A stretch of 64,000 bases of DNA from Neobacillus rhizosphaerae. GTDB taxonomy: Bacteria > Bacillota > Bacilli > Bacillales > Cytobacillaceae. A model generated the notes under the pieces. The model saw only the letters and a list, made by a program, of their open reading frames with translations, searched no databases and was not told the DNA's origin. The translations under genes were made by a program, and so were the position numbers. This document shows positions 25,243 through 34,155 of the stretch, piece by piece. The first letter of the stretch is position 1. Each line of letters begins with the position of its first letter. The stretch covers positions 23,473 through 87,472 of the forward strand of contig NZ_CALBWS010000023.1 in assembly GCF_937468385.1 (NCBI RefSeq), written 5' to 3'.

Positions 25243-27008
25243 CAAAATTCCGAACAAAACTTCTAATTGCACTAATCACCTTAATTATTATTGTATTAGT
25301 CGGATTAGGAATATTGCTTGGCCAATTATTTAAAAGCTATTACTCACAAACATTTAACGAACGTCTAAAAATAGAGCGAAATCTAATCATCACTTTAATT
25401 GAGGAAAAGGGCGGAGTTTCATCTTTTAATAAGGAGGATGTTTTAAAATTCAGTGAGAAGTTAAATGTTAGGGCAACCATTACAAATCTTGAAGGAAAGA
25501 TATTGTATGACAGTGGTATCTCCACTATTAACGATAACAACGGCAATGGTCTAAACGAAATTATTAATGAGGTCATTAAGAAAAAGCCGAAAATAGAGGA
25601 TCGATTAGAAGAAGGCGATAGCTATGATCTCCACTACTATTGGAAGCCAATTAAAAAGGATGGACAAAAAGAAGGATACATATTCCTTAGTACGAAAACG
25701 AATGAAATGAAACAGGCATTCGGACAAATTTGGTGGATTCTCTCCATTAGCCTAGGGATAGCCCTGATTGTCATCGTATATCTTGGTATTAGAATTACTT
25801 CAAGGTATACAAAACCAATAGAATCTGCAACAAATGTTGCGATTGAACTAGCAGAAGGTAATTACCGTGCTAGAACGTCTGCCGATCAATTAGATGAAAC
25901 AGGGATGTTAGCTACATCCATTAATATGCTGGCAGAAAACCTTCAAGAGCTCACAAAAGCACATGAAATGCAGCAGGATCGATTAACGGCTTTAATTGAA
26001 AATATGGGAGCTGGATTAGTCTTAATTGATAGTCGCGGGTACATAAATCTAATTAATAAAGGCTATATTGATTTATTTCATGTGAATCCAAATGATAATT
26101 TATCAAAGCTTTATTATGAAGTTATTGATCATGATGAAATTTGTCATTTAGTGGCCGAAGTGTTTCGAACGGAGCAAAAGGTAAGTAAACAATTACTGAT
26201 ACCCTTAATGATTGAAAGAAGATATTTTGATGTATACGGTGTTCCAATTATTGGGACAAATAATGTTTGGAAAGGTGTTTTACTCGTTTTTCACGATATT
26301 ACCGAACTAAAAAAACTCGAGCAAATGAGGAAGGATTTTGTTGCCAATGTTTCTCATGAATTAAAAACTCCTGTCACATCGATTAAAGGGTTTACCGAAA
26401 CTCTTTTGGACGGAGCGATGAATGACAAAGATTCGTTGGATGCATTTCTTACCATCATTCTAAAAGAAAGCGACCGTCTTCAATCACTTATTTATGATCT
26501 GTTGGAGCTTTCTAAAATAGAGCAGCAAGGCTTCACGTTAACACTGATGGAAATGGATTTGCGTTCATTGCTTGAAGAAGTTATTACCCTGCTTTCCGGG
26601 AAAGCAGAAGCCAAGAATATTCGCCTTGAATTTTACAGTAAGCAGAACCAAGTACTTATTAATGGGGATGTTAATCGCTTAAAGCAGGTGTTTATCAATT
26701 TAATTGGTAATGCGATTACTTATACACAACCTGAAGGGAATGTTAAAATTATCCTTCTTGAGTATAGTAAAAATGTTCGGATACATGTGAAGGATTCTGG
26801 TGTAGGAATAAAAAAAGAAGAAATTCCCCGTATTTTTGAGCGATTTTACCGAGTGGACCGTGACAGAAGCCGTAATTCCGGTGGAACGGGACTTGGTTTA
26901 GCCATTGTGAAACATTTAGTAGAAGCGCATCATGGGAATATAAATGTCAAAAGTGATGTTGGTGAGGGTAGCGAGTTTATCATCGAGCTTTACAAAAATT
27001 TGAAATGA
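25239..27008 (+). CDS. phoR: Phosphate-sensor histidine kinase PhoR
   Basis: PhoR is the membrane kinase that phosphorylates PhoP under phosphate limitation. The 589 residues run: membrane segment (about 8-30), extracytoplasmic domain (about 31-160), second membrane segment (about 163-183), HAMP linker, PAS domain (about 250-350), dimerisation domain with the phosphorylated H373 in NVSHELKTP, and an ATPase domain with the N box (NLIGNAITYT), GVGIKKEEIPRIFERFYR and GGTGLGLAIV. It starts in the last codons of phoP behind AAAGGAGA. polA follows after 16 bases. Confidence 0.95.
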   Translation: MTKFRTKLLIALITLIIIVLVGLGILLGQLFKSYYSQTFNERLKIERNLIITLIEEKGGVSSFNKEDVLKFSEKLNVRATITNLEGKILYDSGISTINDNNGNGLNEIINEVIKKKPKIEDRLEEGDSYDLHYYWKPIKKDGQKEGYIFLSTKTNEMKQAFGQIWWILSISLGIALIVIVYLGIRITSRYTKPIESATNVAIELAEGNYRARTSADQLDETGMLATSINMLAENLQELTKAHEMQQDRLTALIENMGAGLVLIDSRGYINLINKGYIDLFHVNPNDNLSKLYYEVIDHDEICHLVAEVFRTEQKVSKQLLIPLMIERRYFDVYGVPIIGTNNVWKGVLLVFHDITELKKLEQMRKDFVANVSHELKTPVTSIKGFTETLLDGAMNDKDSLDAFLTIILKESDRLQSLIYDLLELSKIEQQGFTLTLMEMDLRSLLEEVITLLSGKAEAKNIRLEFYSKQNQVLINGDVNRLKQVFINLIGNAITYTQPEGNVKIILLEYSKNVRIHVKDSGVGIKKEEIPRIFERFYRVDRDRSRNSGGTGLGLAIVKHLVEAHHGNINVKSDVGEGSEFIIELYKNLK

Positions 27009-27024
27009 TGGAAGGGTGAAATAG

Positions 27025-29661
27025 GTGGATAAGAAAAAGCTTGTACTGATTGACGGTAATAGCATTGCCTACCGTGCTTTTTTTGCGTTACCCCTGCTGA
27101 ATAATGATAAAGGAATACATACGAATGCTGTATACGGCTTTACTATGATGCTGATGAGAATTTTGGAAGATGAAAAACCGACGCATATACTTGTAGCATT
27201 TGATGCTGGAAAAACAACCTTCCGTCATAAAACTTTTGGGGAATATAAAGGTGGAAGACAGAAAACTCCGCCGGAATTATCAGAGCAATTTCCATTTATT
27301 CGTGAACTATTAGATGCCTACGGAATATCAAGATATGAGCTTGAAAATTACGAGGCAGATGACATTATCGGTACACTTTCTTTAAACGCTGAAAAAGATG
27401 GTTATGAGGTAAAAGTTATTTCTGGGGACAAGGATTTAACCCAGCTTGCTTCTCCCGCTACAACCGTAGGAATCACTCGAAAAGGGATTACCGATATTGA
27501 AGAATATACCCCAGAGCATGTTGCGGAAAAATATGGCCTTACCCCAGAGCAAATTATCGATATGAAGGGCTTAATGGGTGATACTTCCGATAATATCCCT
27601 GGTGTTCCAGGAGTTGGTGAAAAGACAGCAATAAAGCTGCTTAAAGAGTTTGCAACGCTGGAAAATTTGTTGAACTCCATTGATAACGTAACTGGAAATA
27701 AACTTAAGGAAAAGCTGGAGGAATTTAAAGACCAAGCATTAATGAGCAAAGAATTTGCCACGATTGAAAGGCAAGCTCCTGTGGAAGTGGATATAGAAGC
27801 TATTGCTTATGAAGGTTTTACGCGAGAAAAATTAGTGGGCTTATTTAAAGAGTTAGGCTTTCATTCGTTATTGGACAAATTAGGCGAAGATCCAACTGTC
27901 ACGGATGAGCCAGTTCTTGAGGACGTTGACTTTATCATCCCATCTGAAATAACGAAAGAGATTTTTGCGGACAACAATTATTTTTATGTGGAAATGCTTG
28001 ATGATAACTACCATTATGCTGATATTATTGGTTTCTCGGTTGTAAATGAAAAAGGACATTTCTACTTGCCAACCGAGCAAGCGTTGCAATCGGATGTTTT
28101 TAAAAAATGGGCAGAAGATGAAGGGAAAAAGAAAACAGTTTATGATGCCAAGCGTTCGGAGGTTTCCCTAAGAAGATATGGCATCCATTTAAAAGGAGCC
28201 AATTTTGATATATTGATGGCTTCCTATATCATAAATCCTTCAGAAAATATTGAAGATCTCGCCGCGATATCGAAAAGATACGATATCCATAATATCCAGT
28301 CGGATGAATCGTTTTATGGAAAAGGAGCGAAACGAAGGGTTCCCGAAGCGACGAAGCTTGCTGAGCACCTGATTCGGAAAGGCCTTGCAATGTCTGATTT
28401 AAAAGGAAAACTAGAAGATGAATTAAGAAATAATGAACAATATGAATTATTTACGGATCTTGAAATGCCGTTATCACTTATTTTAGCCGATATGGAATCA
28501 TGCGGCATTAAAGTAGAACGAGACCGTCTCCAGATGATGGGAAAAGAGCTAAATGAGCGATTAATCGAAATTGAAGAGAAAGTTTGTGAATTGGCTGGTG
28601 AGAAATTTAATATCAACTCACCTAAACAACTCGGAGTTATCTTATTTGAAAAGCTGGGCCTGCATTCGTTTAAGAAAACGAAAACGGGTCATTCGACGTC
28701 AGCTGATGTTTTAGAAAAATTAGCAGATGATCATGAAATCATTGAGCATATTCTCCTTTATCGACAGCTAGGTAAGCTCCAGTCTACCTATATTGAGGGT
28801 TTGCTTAAAGTGATCAATCCAAAAACGGATAAGGTCCATACAAGATACCAGCAAACCTTAACAGCAACAGGCAGACTAAGCTCGATTGATCCAAATCTGC
28901 AAAACATCCCAATCCGTCTTGAGGAAGGACGTAAGATTCGTCAGGCCTTTGTCCCATCAGAAAAGGGGTGGGTCATTTTTGCAGCAGACTATTCGCAGAT
29001 TGAACTTCGCGTTCTTGCGGACATTGCTGGAGATGAAAAGCTGATTCAAGCTTTTAAAGAAGATATGGATATTCATACGAAAACAGCCATGGAGGTATTT
29101 CATGTCGAAATGGATGAGGTAACCTCAAATATGAGACGTCAGGCAAAGGCGGTAAACTTTGGAATCGTCTATGGAATTAGTGATTATGGTCTTTCCCAAT
29201 CCTTGGGAATCTCACGGAAAGAAGCTGGTCAATTTATTGAGCGGTACCTTGATACCTATCCTGGCGTAAAGGAATATATGGATGACATCATTCACTCAGC
29301 CAGACAAAAAGGGTTTGTGACCACATTAATGCAAAGAAGACGATATCTTCCTGAAATTACCGCCCGTAATTTTAATATCAGAAGCTTTGCCGAAAGAACA
29401 GCGATGAACACCCCAATTCAAGGAAGTGCCGCGGATATAATCAAAAAAGCGATGATTGATATGGATGAGGCATTAAAAGATAAACGCTTAAAAACCAGGC
29501 TTTTACTCCAAGTGCACGATGAATTGATTTTTGAAGCACCAGAGGATGAAGTAGAAATTCTAAAAAGTTTAGTTCCTTTAGTGATGGAGAATGCCCTTGA
29601 ATTGAAGGTACCGTTGAAGGTGGATTACGCTTACGGGCCAACATGGTTTGACGCGAAATAA
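27025..29661 (+). CDS. polA: DNA polymerase I
   Basis: PolA removes primers and fills gaps in repair and Okazaki-fragment maturation. The 878-residue protein has an N-terminal 5' nuclease (about 1-290, with LIDGNSIAYRAFFALP and YEADDIIGTL), a degenerate 3'-5' exonuclease domain (about 300-470) and the polymerase domain. The polymerase carboxylates are D655 (ADYSQIELR) and D832 (VHDEL). In the proofreading domain the expected Asp-x-Glu metal site is replaced by YVEML, so it is probably inactive, as known for Bacillus PolA. The start is GTG at 27025 with GAAGGGTGA upstream. It reads on into mutM, 16 bases away, making a repair cluster. Confidence 0.96.
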   Translation: MDKKKLVLIDGNSIAYRAFFALPLLNNDKGIHTNAVYGFTMMLMRILEDEKPTHILVAFDAGKTTFRHKTFGEYKGGRQKTPPELSEQFPFIRELLDAYGISRYELENYEADDIIGTLSLNAEKDGYEVKVISGDKDLTQLASPATTVGITRKGITDIEEYTPEHVAEKYGLTPEQIIDMKGLMGDTSDNIPGVPGVGEKTAIKLLKEFATLENLLNSIDNVTGNKLKEKLEEFKDQALMSKEFATIERQAPVEVDIEAIAYEGFTREKLVGLFKELGFHSLLDKLGEDPTVTDEPVLEDVDFIIPSEITKEIFADNNYFYVEMLDDNYHYADIIGFSVVNEKGHFYLPTEQALQSDVFKKWAEDEGKKKTVYDAKRSEVSLRRYGIHLKGANFDILMASYIINPSENIEDLAAISKRYDIHNIQSDESFYGKGAKRRVPEATKLAEHLIRKGLAMSDLKGKLEDELRNNEQYELFTDLEMPLSLILADMESCGIKVERDRLQMMGKELNERLIEIEEKVCELAGEKFNINSPKQLGVILFEKLGLHSFKKTKTGHSTSADVLEKLADDHEIIEHILLYRQLGKLQSTYIEGLLKVINPKTDKVHTRYQQTLTATGRLSSIDPNLQNIPIRLEEGRKIRQAFVPSEKGWVIFAADYSQIELRVLADIAGDEKLIQAFKEDMDIHTKTAMEVFHVEMDEVTSNMRRQAKAVNFGIVYGISDYGLSQSLGISRKEAGQFIERYLDTYPGVKEYMDDIIHSARQKGFVTTLMQRRRYLPEITARNFNIRSFAERTAMNTPIQGSAADIIKKAMIDMDEALKDKRLKTRLLLQVHDELIFEAPEDEVEILKSLVPLVMENALELKVPLKVDYAYGPTWFDAK

Positions 29662-29676
29662 AAAGGGAGGATTTGA

Positions 29677-30504
29677 ATGCCAGAACTGCCTGAGGTAGAA
29701 ACCGTACGGAAAACATTAAAACATTTAGTTCTCAATAAAACAATTGATACTATTACCGTCTACTGGCCAAAAATCATCAAACATCCTTTAGAAGTAGAAC
29801 AATTTATTGATGCCTTAAAAGGAGAGACGATTGTTGATGTCGGTCGGAGAGGGAAATTTTTACTAATCTATACTAATCATTATGCATTAGTATCTCACTT
29901 ACGAATGGAAGGGAAATATGGGCTTTATCCTAAGCATGAGCCCTTTGATAAACATACCCATGTGCTTTTTCACTTTACCGATGAAACAGAATTAAGGTAC
30001 CGGGACGTTCGTAAATTTGGAACGATGCATTTATTTAAAAAAGGGGAAGAATTTCTAAAACCACCACTAATTGACCTTGGTCCAGAGCCTTTTTCAGAGG
30101 AATTTACCGAAAAGTATTTGGCTATGAAGCTAAAAAAAACAAACAGGAAAGTTAAGCCGGCATTATTAGATCAAAAATTATTTGTCGGGCTAGGAAACAT
30201 ATATGTCGATGAGGCGCTTTTTCGGGCAGGAATCCACCCCGAACGTCTTGCTAATACTCTAAATGAAACTGAAATTGTCATTCTCCACCGTGAAATTGTT
30301 ACTACTCTAAGTGAAGCGGTCAATAAAGGCGGTAGTACAATTCGCTCCTATGTTAACTCTCAAGGTGAAATAGGCATGTTTCAGCTTGAGTTATATGCAT
30401 ATGGACGTGAGGGAGAAGAGTGTAAAAGATGTGGTACACCACTTGAAAAAACAAAAGTGGGAGGTAGAGGTACTCACTATTGTCCAATCTGCCAGAAGTT
30501 ATAA
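29677..30504 (+). CDS. mutM: Formamidopyrimidine-DNA glycosylase
   Basis: MutM (Fpg) excises 8-oxoguanine and formamidopyrimidines and cuts the DNA backbone. The 275-residue sequence begins MPELPEVETV; after Met removal P2 is the nucleophile and E3 the catalytic acid. A lysine in the GKFLL loop and KPALLDQKLFVGLGNIYVDEALF are present. The C-terminal zinc finger has four cysteines in CKRCGTPLEKTKVGGRGTHYCPIC, cited as CKRC and CPIC. The ATG at 29677 has AAGGGAGG ahead of it. Its tight spacing after polA indicates cotranscription. Confidence 0.96.
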   Translation: MPELPEVETVRKTLKHLVLNKTIDTITVYWPKIIKHPLEVEQFIDALKGETIVDVGRRGKFLLIYTNHYALVSHLRMEGKYGLYPKHEPFDKHTHVLFHFTDETELRYRDVRKFGTMHLFKKGEEFLKPPLIDLGPEPFSEEFTEKYLAMKLKKTNRKVKPALLDQKLFVGLGNIYVDEALFRAGIHPERLANTLNETEIVILHREIVTTLSEAVNKGGSTIRSYVNSQGEIGMFQLELYAYGREGEECKRCGTPLEKTKVGGRGTHYCPICQKL

Positions 30505-30610
30505 AAGGATGTAGAGAGTGGAGAATCGATAAAATGGAATAACATTAACCTTGGATGGGCTTCTTCCATATACTATCTTAGTGATTTTGGAGGAAGGAGT
30601 CCTAGACAGC

Positions 30611-31246
30611 ATGGTTCAGTTGTTCTCACTTTTCATTTTAGCTTTTGCCCTCAGTCTTGATAGCTTTAGCGTAGGATTTACTTATGGTCTGAGGAAAATG
30701 GTAATGCCGAGTAAGTCAGTTCTTATTATTGCAACATGCTCGGCTGTTTCTTTAATGATTGCCGTGTCAATTGGGCATGTTCTCGAAAAAGTTTTATCAC
30801 CGAGCATCACGGCAAGCCTTGGAGGAGTCATTCTGATAGCTCTTGGGGCCGGGGTTATGTATCAATATTTCCGGCCAGAGAAAGAAAAAGAAAACTTAAA
30901 ACAAGAAAAGACCATTGTGAATTTTGAAATACGCTCCCTTGGATTAGCGATTAATATCTTGAAAAAGCCTATGTCTGCTGATTTTGACCAATCCGGTACG
31001 ATTACAGGAATTGAAGCGTTGATGCTAGGCCTTGCGCTGTCTTTAGACTCTTTTGGAGCAGGGATTGGGGCTGCAATGCTTGGCTTCTCCCCCTTCTATT
31101 TAGCCATTACCGTTGCGATCATGAGTTCACTATTTGTTCTTTTAGGAATAAAAAGCGGAACTTTTTTTCATCGGTTTGAATGGATTCAAAAGTTTACGTT
31201 TTTGCCAGGGGTCCTATTAATTATGATAGGGATTTGGAAATTATGA
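30611..31246 (+). CDS. ytaF: Sporulation membrane protein YtaF (MntP-like)
   Basis: YtaF is a polytopic membrane protein of the MntP manganese-efflux-like fold. B. subtilis YtaF is listed as a sporulation protein, and its transport role is not proven. The 211 residues hold six hydrophobic segments in two repeats, each with a LSLDSF signature: FALSLDSFSVGFTYG near 9-24 and LALSLDSFGAGIGAA near 141-156. The acidic residues of these repeats are those expected for metal binding. I use the ATG at 30611 (MVQLFSLF) behind GGAGGAAGGAG; an in-frame TTG at 30551 would add 20 residues before the first membrane helix. Confidence 0.86.
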   Translation: MVQLFSLFILAFALSLDSFSVGFTYGLRKMVMPSKSVLIIATCSAVSLMIAVSIGHVLEKVLSPSITASLGGVILIALGAGVMYQYFRPEKEKENLKQEKTIVNFEIRSLGLAINILKKPMSADFDQSGTITGIEALMLGLALSLDSFGAGIGAAMLGFSPFYLAITVAIMSSLFVLLGIKSGTFFHRFEWIQKFTFLPGVLLIMIGIWKL

Positions 31247-31257
31247 ATAAGAAAAGT

Positions 31258-31292
31258 GTAAGTGTCTGAAATGTGGTGCTGAAGCTAGGCAA
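31258..31292. repeat. Remnant of dispersed repeat family B
   Basis: The segment GTGGTGCTGAAGCTAGGCAA resembles only the 3' end of the family B repeats (GCGCTGGTGCTAGACA and GTTGAAGCTAGA). It lies between ytaF and coaE and looks like a degraded copy. Confidence 0.35.
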
Positions 31293-31341
31293 TTATCAAC
31301 GTTCAAAGATATATTCTGAAATTATTAGGAAGGACTTGAAC

Positions 31342-31947
31342 ATGGCACTAGTTATTGGTTTAACAGGCGGAATTGCCAGTGGAAAAAGTACGGTATCCAA
31401 TATGTTAAAGGAAATGGATATCTCAATTATCGATGCAGATGTGGAATCACGCCTAGCGGTAGAAAAAGGAGAACCAGCCTACCTTAAAATCATCGCTGAA
31501 TTTGGTAAGGAGATTTTATTGGAGGATGAAGAAATCGATAGACAAAAACTTGGTTCCATCATTTTTCACCATTCTGAGAGAAGAAAGCTCTTAAACGATA
31601 TTGTCCATCCAGAAGTAAGAAGGAGGATGAACAAACAAATTGAAGTCGCCAAACTGAACAAGGAAAAAGTCATTGTTCTGGATATCCCATTATTATTTGA
31701 AAGTAAGCTAACCAATATGGTGGATAAAACCATACTTGTTTATGTGGACAATGAAACGCAATTGCAAAGATTAATAGAGAGAAATAATCTAACTACAGTT
31801 GATGCTGAGGCAAGGATTCGCTCTCAAATGCCTTTGTCGGAAAAAGTAAAGTTGGCAGATGAGGTCATTGACAATAATGGATCAGTCATGGATACCAAAA
31901 AGCAACTCATTGATATATTAAATCGATGGGGAATCAATCAGAAATGA
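31342..31947 (+). CDS. coaE: Dephospho-CoA kinase
   Basis: CoaE performs the last step of coenzyme A synthesis, ATP-dependent phosphorylation of dephospho-CoA. The 201-residue P-loop kinase shows GLTGGIASGKST at the N terminus, IDADVESR (substrate-binding aspartate), VHPEVRRRM, DIPLLFES and the late RIRSQMP lid arginines. The start ATG at 31342 is preceded by TAGGAAGGACTTG; an in-frame GTG at 31273 would add 23 residues lying in repeat-like DNA. A strong terminator follows at 31952-31979. The family length is about 200 residues, supporting this start. Confidence 0.94.
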   Translation: MALVIGLTGGIASGKSTVSNMLKEMDISIIDADVESRLAVEKGEPAYLKIIAEFGKEILLEDEEIDRQKLGSIIFHHSERRKLLNDIVHPEVRRRMNKQIEVAKLNKEKVIVLDIPLLFESKLTNMVDKTILVYVDNETQLQRLIERNNLTTVDAEARIRSQMPLSEKVKLADEVIDNNGSVMDTKKQLIDILNRWGINQK

Positions 31948-31951
31948 ATGT

Positions 31952-31979
31952 GAGAAGGGGCCAACCTTCTCTTTTTTTT
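31952..31979 (+). terminator. Terminator after coaE
   Basis: The hairpin GAGAAGG/CCTTCTC is followed by eight T and ends the polA-mutM-ytaF-coaE run. Confidence 0.9.
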
Positions 31980-32047
31980 GTTAATAAGTTATCTGAATTA
32001 TAAAACATAAAAAAATCCGCCTTTTATTCATCACAATTAAACCTAAA

Positions 32048-32058
32048 TATGTTATACT
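32048..32058 (+). promoter_or_regulatory. gapB -10 region overlapping a CcpN-type operator
   Basis: TATGTTATACT matches the CcpN consensus TRTGHYATAYW at all 11 positions and includes the likely -10 box TATACT (32053-32058). CcpN represses gapB on glycolytic carbon sources in B. subtilis. Confidence 0.6.
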
Positions 32059-32080
32059 AATTACGATAAAACAAGTCATA

Positions 32081-32091
32081 AGTATAACATT
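32081..32091 (-). promoter_or_regulatory. Second CcpN-type site, inverted
   Basis: Read on the minus strand, AATGTTATACT matches the CcpN consensus at 10 of 11 positions. It lies 33 bases from the first site, just downstream of the probable transcription start of gapB. Confidence 0.5.
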
Positions 32092-32111
32092 AATGCGGAA
32101 GGGGCCGTAAA

Positions 32112-33143
32112 ATGAAGGCGAGAATTGCAATAAATGGTTTTGGGAGAATCGGGAGAATGGTTTTTAGAAAAGCCATCCTTGAAAAAAAGTTTGAGATTGT
32201 TGCGATCAATGCGAGCTATCCGGCAGAAACATTAGCTCATTTACTTAAATATGATACAAACCATGGACCTTTTCAGGGAGATATAATTCCTTTAGATAAT
32301 GAGTTAATCGTTAATGGAAAAAGAATCAAGCTATTAAGTAAGCGAAATCCCGAAGAACTTCCATGGAGAGAACTTGGTGTTGATATCGTTATTGAAGCTA
32401 CCGGAAAGTTTAATTCCAGGGAAAAAGCCGCACTTCATTTAGAAGCAGGAGCCAAAAAAGTAATCTTGACAGCTCCGGGAAAAAACGAGGATGTTACCAT
32501 TGTGATGGGTGTTAATGAAGATATGCTCGATATTACTGAGCACGATATTATTTCCAATGCATCCTGTACCACAAACTGTCTTGCACCGGTAGCAAAGGTG
32601 TTAGACGAAAAGTTTGGTATTGAAAGCGGTTTAATGACAACTATTCATGCCTATACAAATGACCAAAAAAATATCGACAATCCACATAAAGATTTACGTC
32701 GGGCCCGGGCATGTGGACAATCCATCATTCCTACAACAACAGGGGCTGCGAAAGCGTTATCACTTGTTTTACCGAAGTTAAAGGGGAAATTGCACGGAAT
32801 GTCACTTCGTGTTCCTACACCAAACGTTTCACTGGTTGATTTAGTTGTCGACCTTAACCACGATGTGACGGTTGATGAAATCAATCAAGCATTTATTGAG
32901 GCTGCAAATGGTCGTTTAAAAGGTATTTTGGATTTCACCATGGAACCTCTTGTGTCAGTAGATTTTAATACAAACGAACATTCTGCCATTATAGATGGTC
33001 TTTCGACAATGGTGATGGGAACCAGGAAGGTAAAGGTTTTAGCTTGGTACGATAACGAGTGGGGCTATTCCTCACGTGTTGTTGATCTAACTTTAAATGT
33101 GGCAGAGAAAATTGCAAAATCGTCACAGATGAAGGTTGGATAA
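32112..33143 (+). CDS. gapB: Glyceraldehyde-3-phosphate dehydrogenase, gluconeogenic (GapB)
   Basis: GapB runs the GAPDH reaction toward glyceraldehyde 3-phosphate during growth on TCA intermediates and prefers NADP. The 343 residues include the Rossmann motif INGFGRIGR, the catalytic C152 in SNASCTTNCLAP, and TTIHAYTNDQ. After beta strand 2 the sequence reads AINASYP; NAD-specific GAPDHs carry an aspartate there, so its absence fits NADP use. The ATG start has GGAAGGGGCCG ahead. Two CcpN-like sites surround the promoter, and a terminator follows at 33188-33217. Position beside speD is as in B. subtilis. Confidence 0.94.
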   Translation: MKARIAINGFGRIGRMVFRKAILEKKFEIVAINASYPAETLAHLLKYDTNHGPFQGDIIPLDNELIVNGKRIKLLSKRNPEELPWRELGVDIVIEATGKFNSREKAALHLEAGAKKVILTAPGKNEDVTIVMGVNEDMLDITEHDIISNASCTTNCLAPVAKVLDEKFGIESGLMTTIHAYTNDQKNIDNPHKDLRRARACGQSIIPTTTGAAKALSLVLPKLKGKLHGMSLRVPTPNVSLVDLVVDLNHDVTVDEINQAFIEAANGRLKGILDFTMEPLVSVDFNTNEHSAIIDGLSTMVMGTRKVKVLAWYDNEWGYSSRVVDLTLNVAEKIAKSSQMKVG

Positions 33144-33187
33144 CTTAAAAAAGCAAGATTAAGCTCCAAAAGATAAAATCTAGAAAA

Positions 33188-33217
33188 CAAAAAAGCTGTC
33201 GATTGACAGCTTTTTTG
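33188..33217 (+). terminator. Terminator after gapB
   Basis: The hairpin AAAAAGCTGTC/GACAGCTTTTTT has a short loop and a T run. Confidence 0.88.
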
Positions 33218-33218
33218 T

Positions 33219-33330
33219 TTGGAAAAGGGGCAGAGCGGCGCAAAAATGATCAGCTTATCTAGTGTAAGTTAAAAACACTTTGAATTAGGTGAAGCTCAGC
33301 TTTTCTCACCGCATTATTATGTTATTGTAC
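33219..33330 (+). repeat. Dispersed structured repeat, family A, copy 2 (short, diverged)
   Basis: It begins GGAAAAGGGGCAGAGCGGCG and ends with TCTCACCGCATTATTA, the same ends as the copies at 524 and 44970. The middle differs, but keeps a hairpin (AGTGT/ACACT) and the GAATTAGGTGAAG stretch shared with the 45190 copy. It is inserted immediately after the gapB terminator. Confidence 0.65.
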
Positions 33331-33670
33331 TACTCATATCTGATTTATTTTCTATAATGGGGTAGGAAATTGAAACTCAGGTTTGTTTTTTGTACCATTT
33401 AGGACAATTTTGCATAAAATAGCTGTGTAAATTAATGTTTTTTTATTATAATGCTTCAGCCTTTTTTAATAATAATTTTTGTTTTGATAGGTTGCAAAAT
33501 AAATATAAACAAAGTATACTAGTCATCGTGAACTTCTTGAAATTAGGTATCAATTAGCTACTTAAAGGGTTAGGACCTCTTTGGACTAACTTTCCCCCGT
33601 GGTAGTTCAAAGATACCGTCAATAACAGGATTTTAAGAGGGATCACAAAAAGCTTAAGGGGGAATTAAAT
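33331..33670 (+). promoter_or_regulatory. speD promoter and structured leader
   Basis: TTGCAA (33492-33497) and TATACT (33515-33520) are 17 bases apart, giving a start near 33527 and a leader of about 144 bases. The leader contains a hairpin GTTAG/CTAAC (33569-33590) next to GGG and CCC runs. No terminator and no known riboswitch were recognised. The stretch 33331-33480 is AT-rich with nothing identifiable. Confidence 0.5.
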
Positions 33671-34045
33671 ATGGAAACAATGGGACGTCACGTCATCGCC
33701 GAGCTTTGGGGATGCGACTTTGAAAAATTAAATGATATGGACTTTATTGAAAGAACTTTTGTCGAAGCTGCTCTTAAATCAGGTGCAGAAATCCGTGAGG
33801 TAGCATTTCATAAATTTGCTCCACATGGTGTAAGCGGAGTGGTCATTATATCTGAATCGCACCTTACAATTCACAGCTTTCCGGAACATGGATATGCAAG
33901 CATTGATGTGTACACATGTGGAGATTTAAATCCGAATGTTGCTGCTGACTATATTGCTGAAGCGTTAAATGCCGAAACACGTGAAAATATTGAAATTCCG
34001 CGTGGTATGGGTCCTGTAAATGTAAAACAGGCAAAGGTACTGTAA
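33671..34045 (+). CDS. speD: S-adenosylmethionine decarboxylase proenzyme
   Basis: SpeD decarboxylates S-adenosylmethionine, supplying the aminopropyl donor for spermidine. The 124-residue proenzyme cuts itself between E62 and S63 (ISESHLTIHSFPEHG), and S63 becomes the pyruvoyl cofactor. H68 and C83 (YTCGD), needed for processing and catalysis, are present. The short length is that of the bacterial class 1b enzyme. The ATG at 33671 has AAGGGGGAATTAA upstream. It is a single gene with its own promoter and a terminator at 34067-34096. Nothing is missing. Confidence 0.95.
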   Translation: METMGRHVIAELWGCDFEKLNDMDFIERTFVEAALKSGAEIREVAFHKFAPHGVSGVVIISESHLTIHSFPEHGYASIDVYTCGDLNPNVAADYIAEALNAETRENIEIPRGMGPVNVKQAKVL

Positions 34046-34066
34046 TTCTTTATAAAAATTAAAGCA

Positions 34067-34096
34067 AAGAGGTGTATGTAATTGTACACCTCTTTT
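34067..34096 (+). terminator. Terminator after speD
   Basis: The stem AAGAGGTGTA/TACACCTCTT is followed by TTT. Confidence 0.85.
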
Positions 34097-34155
34097 TATA
34101 TTTTTACAGAAAATGTTGTAAACTAGAATAAAGCGAAGATGAACGGAGTGGTTGT

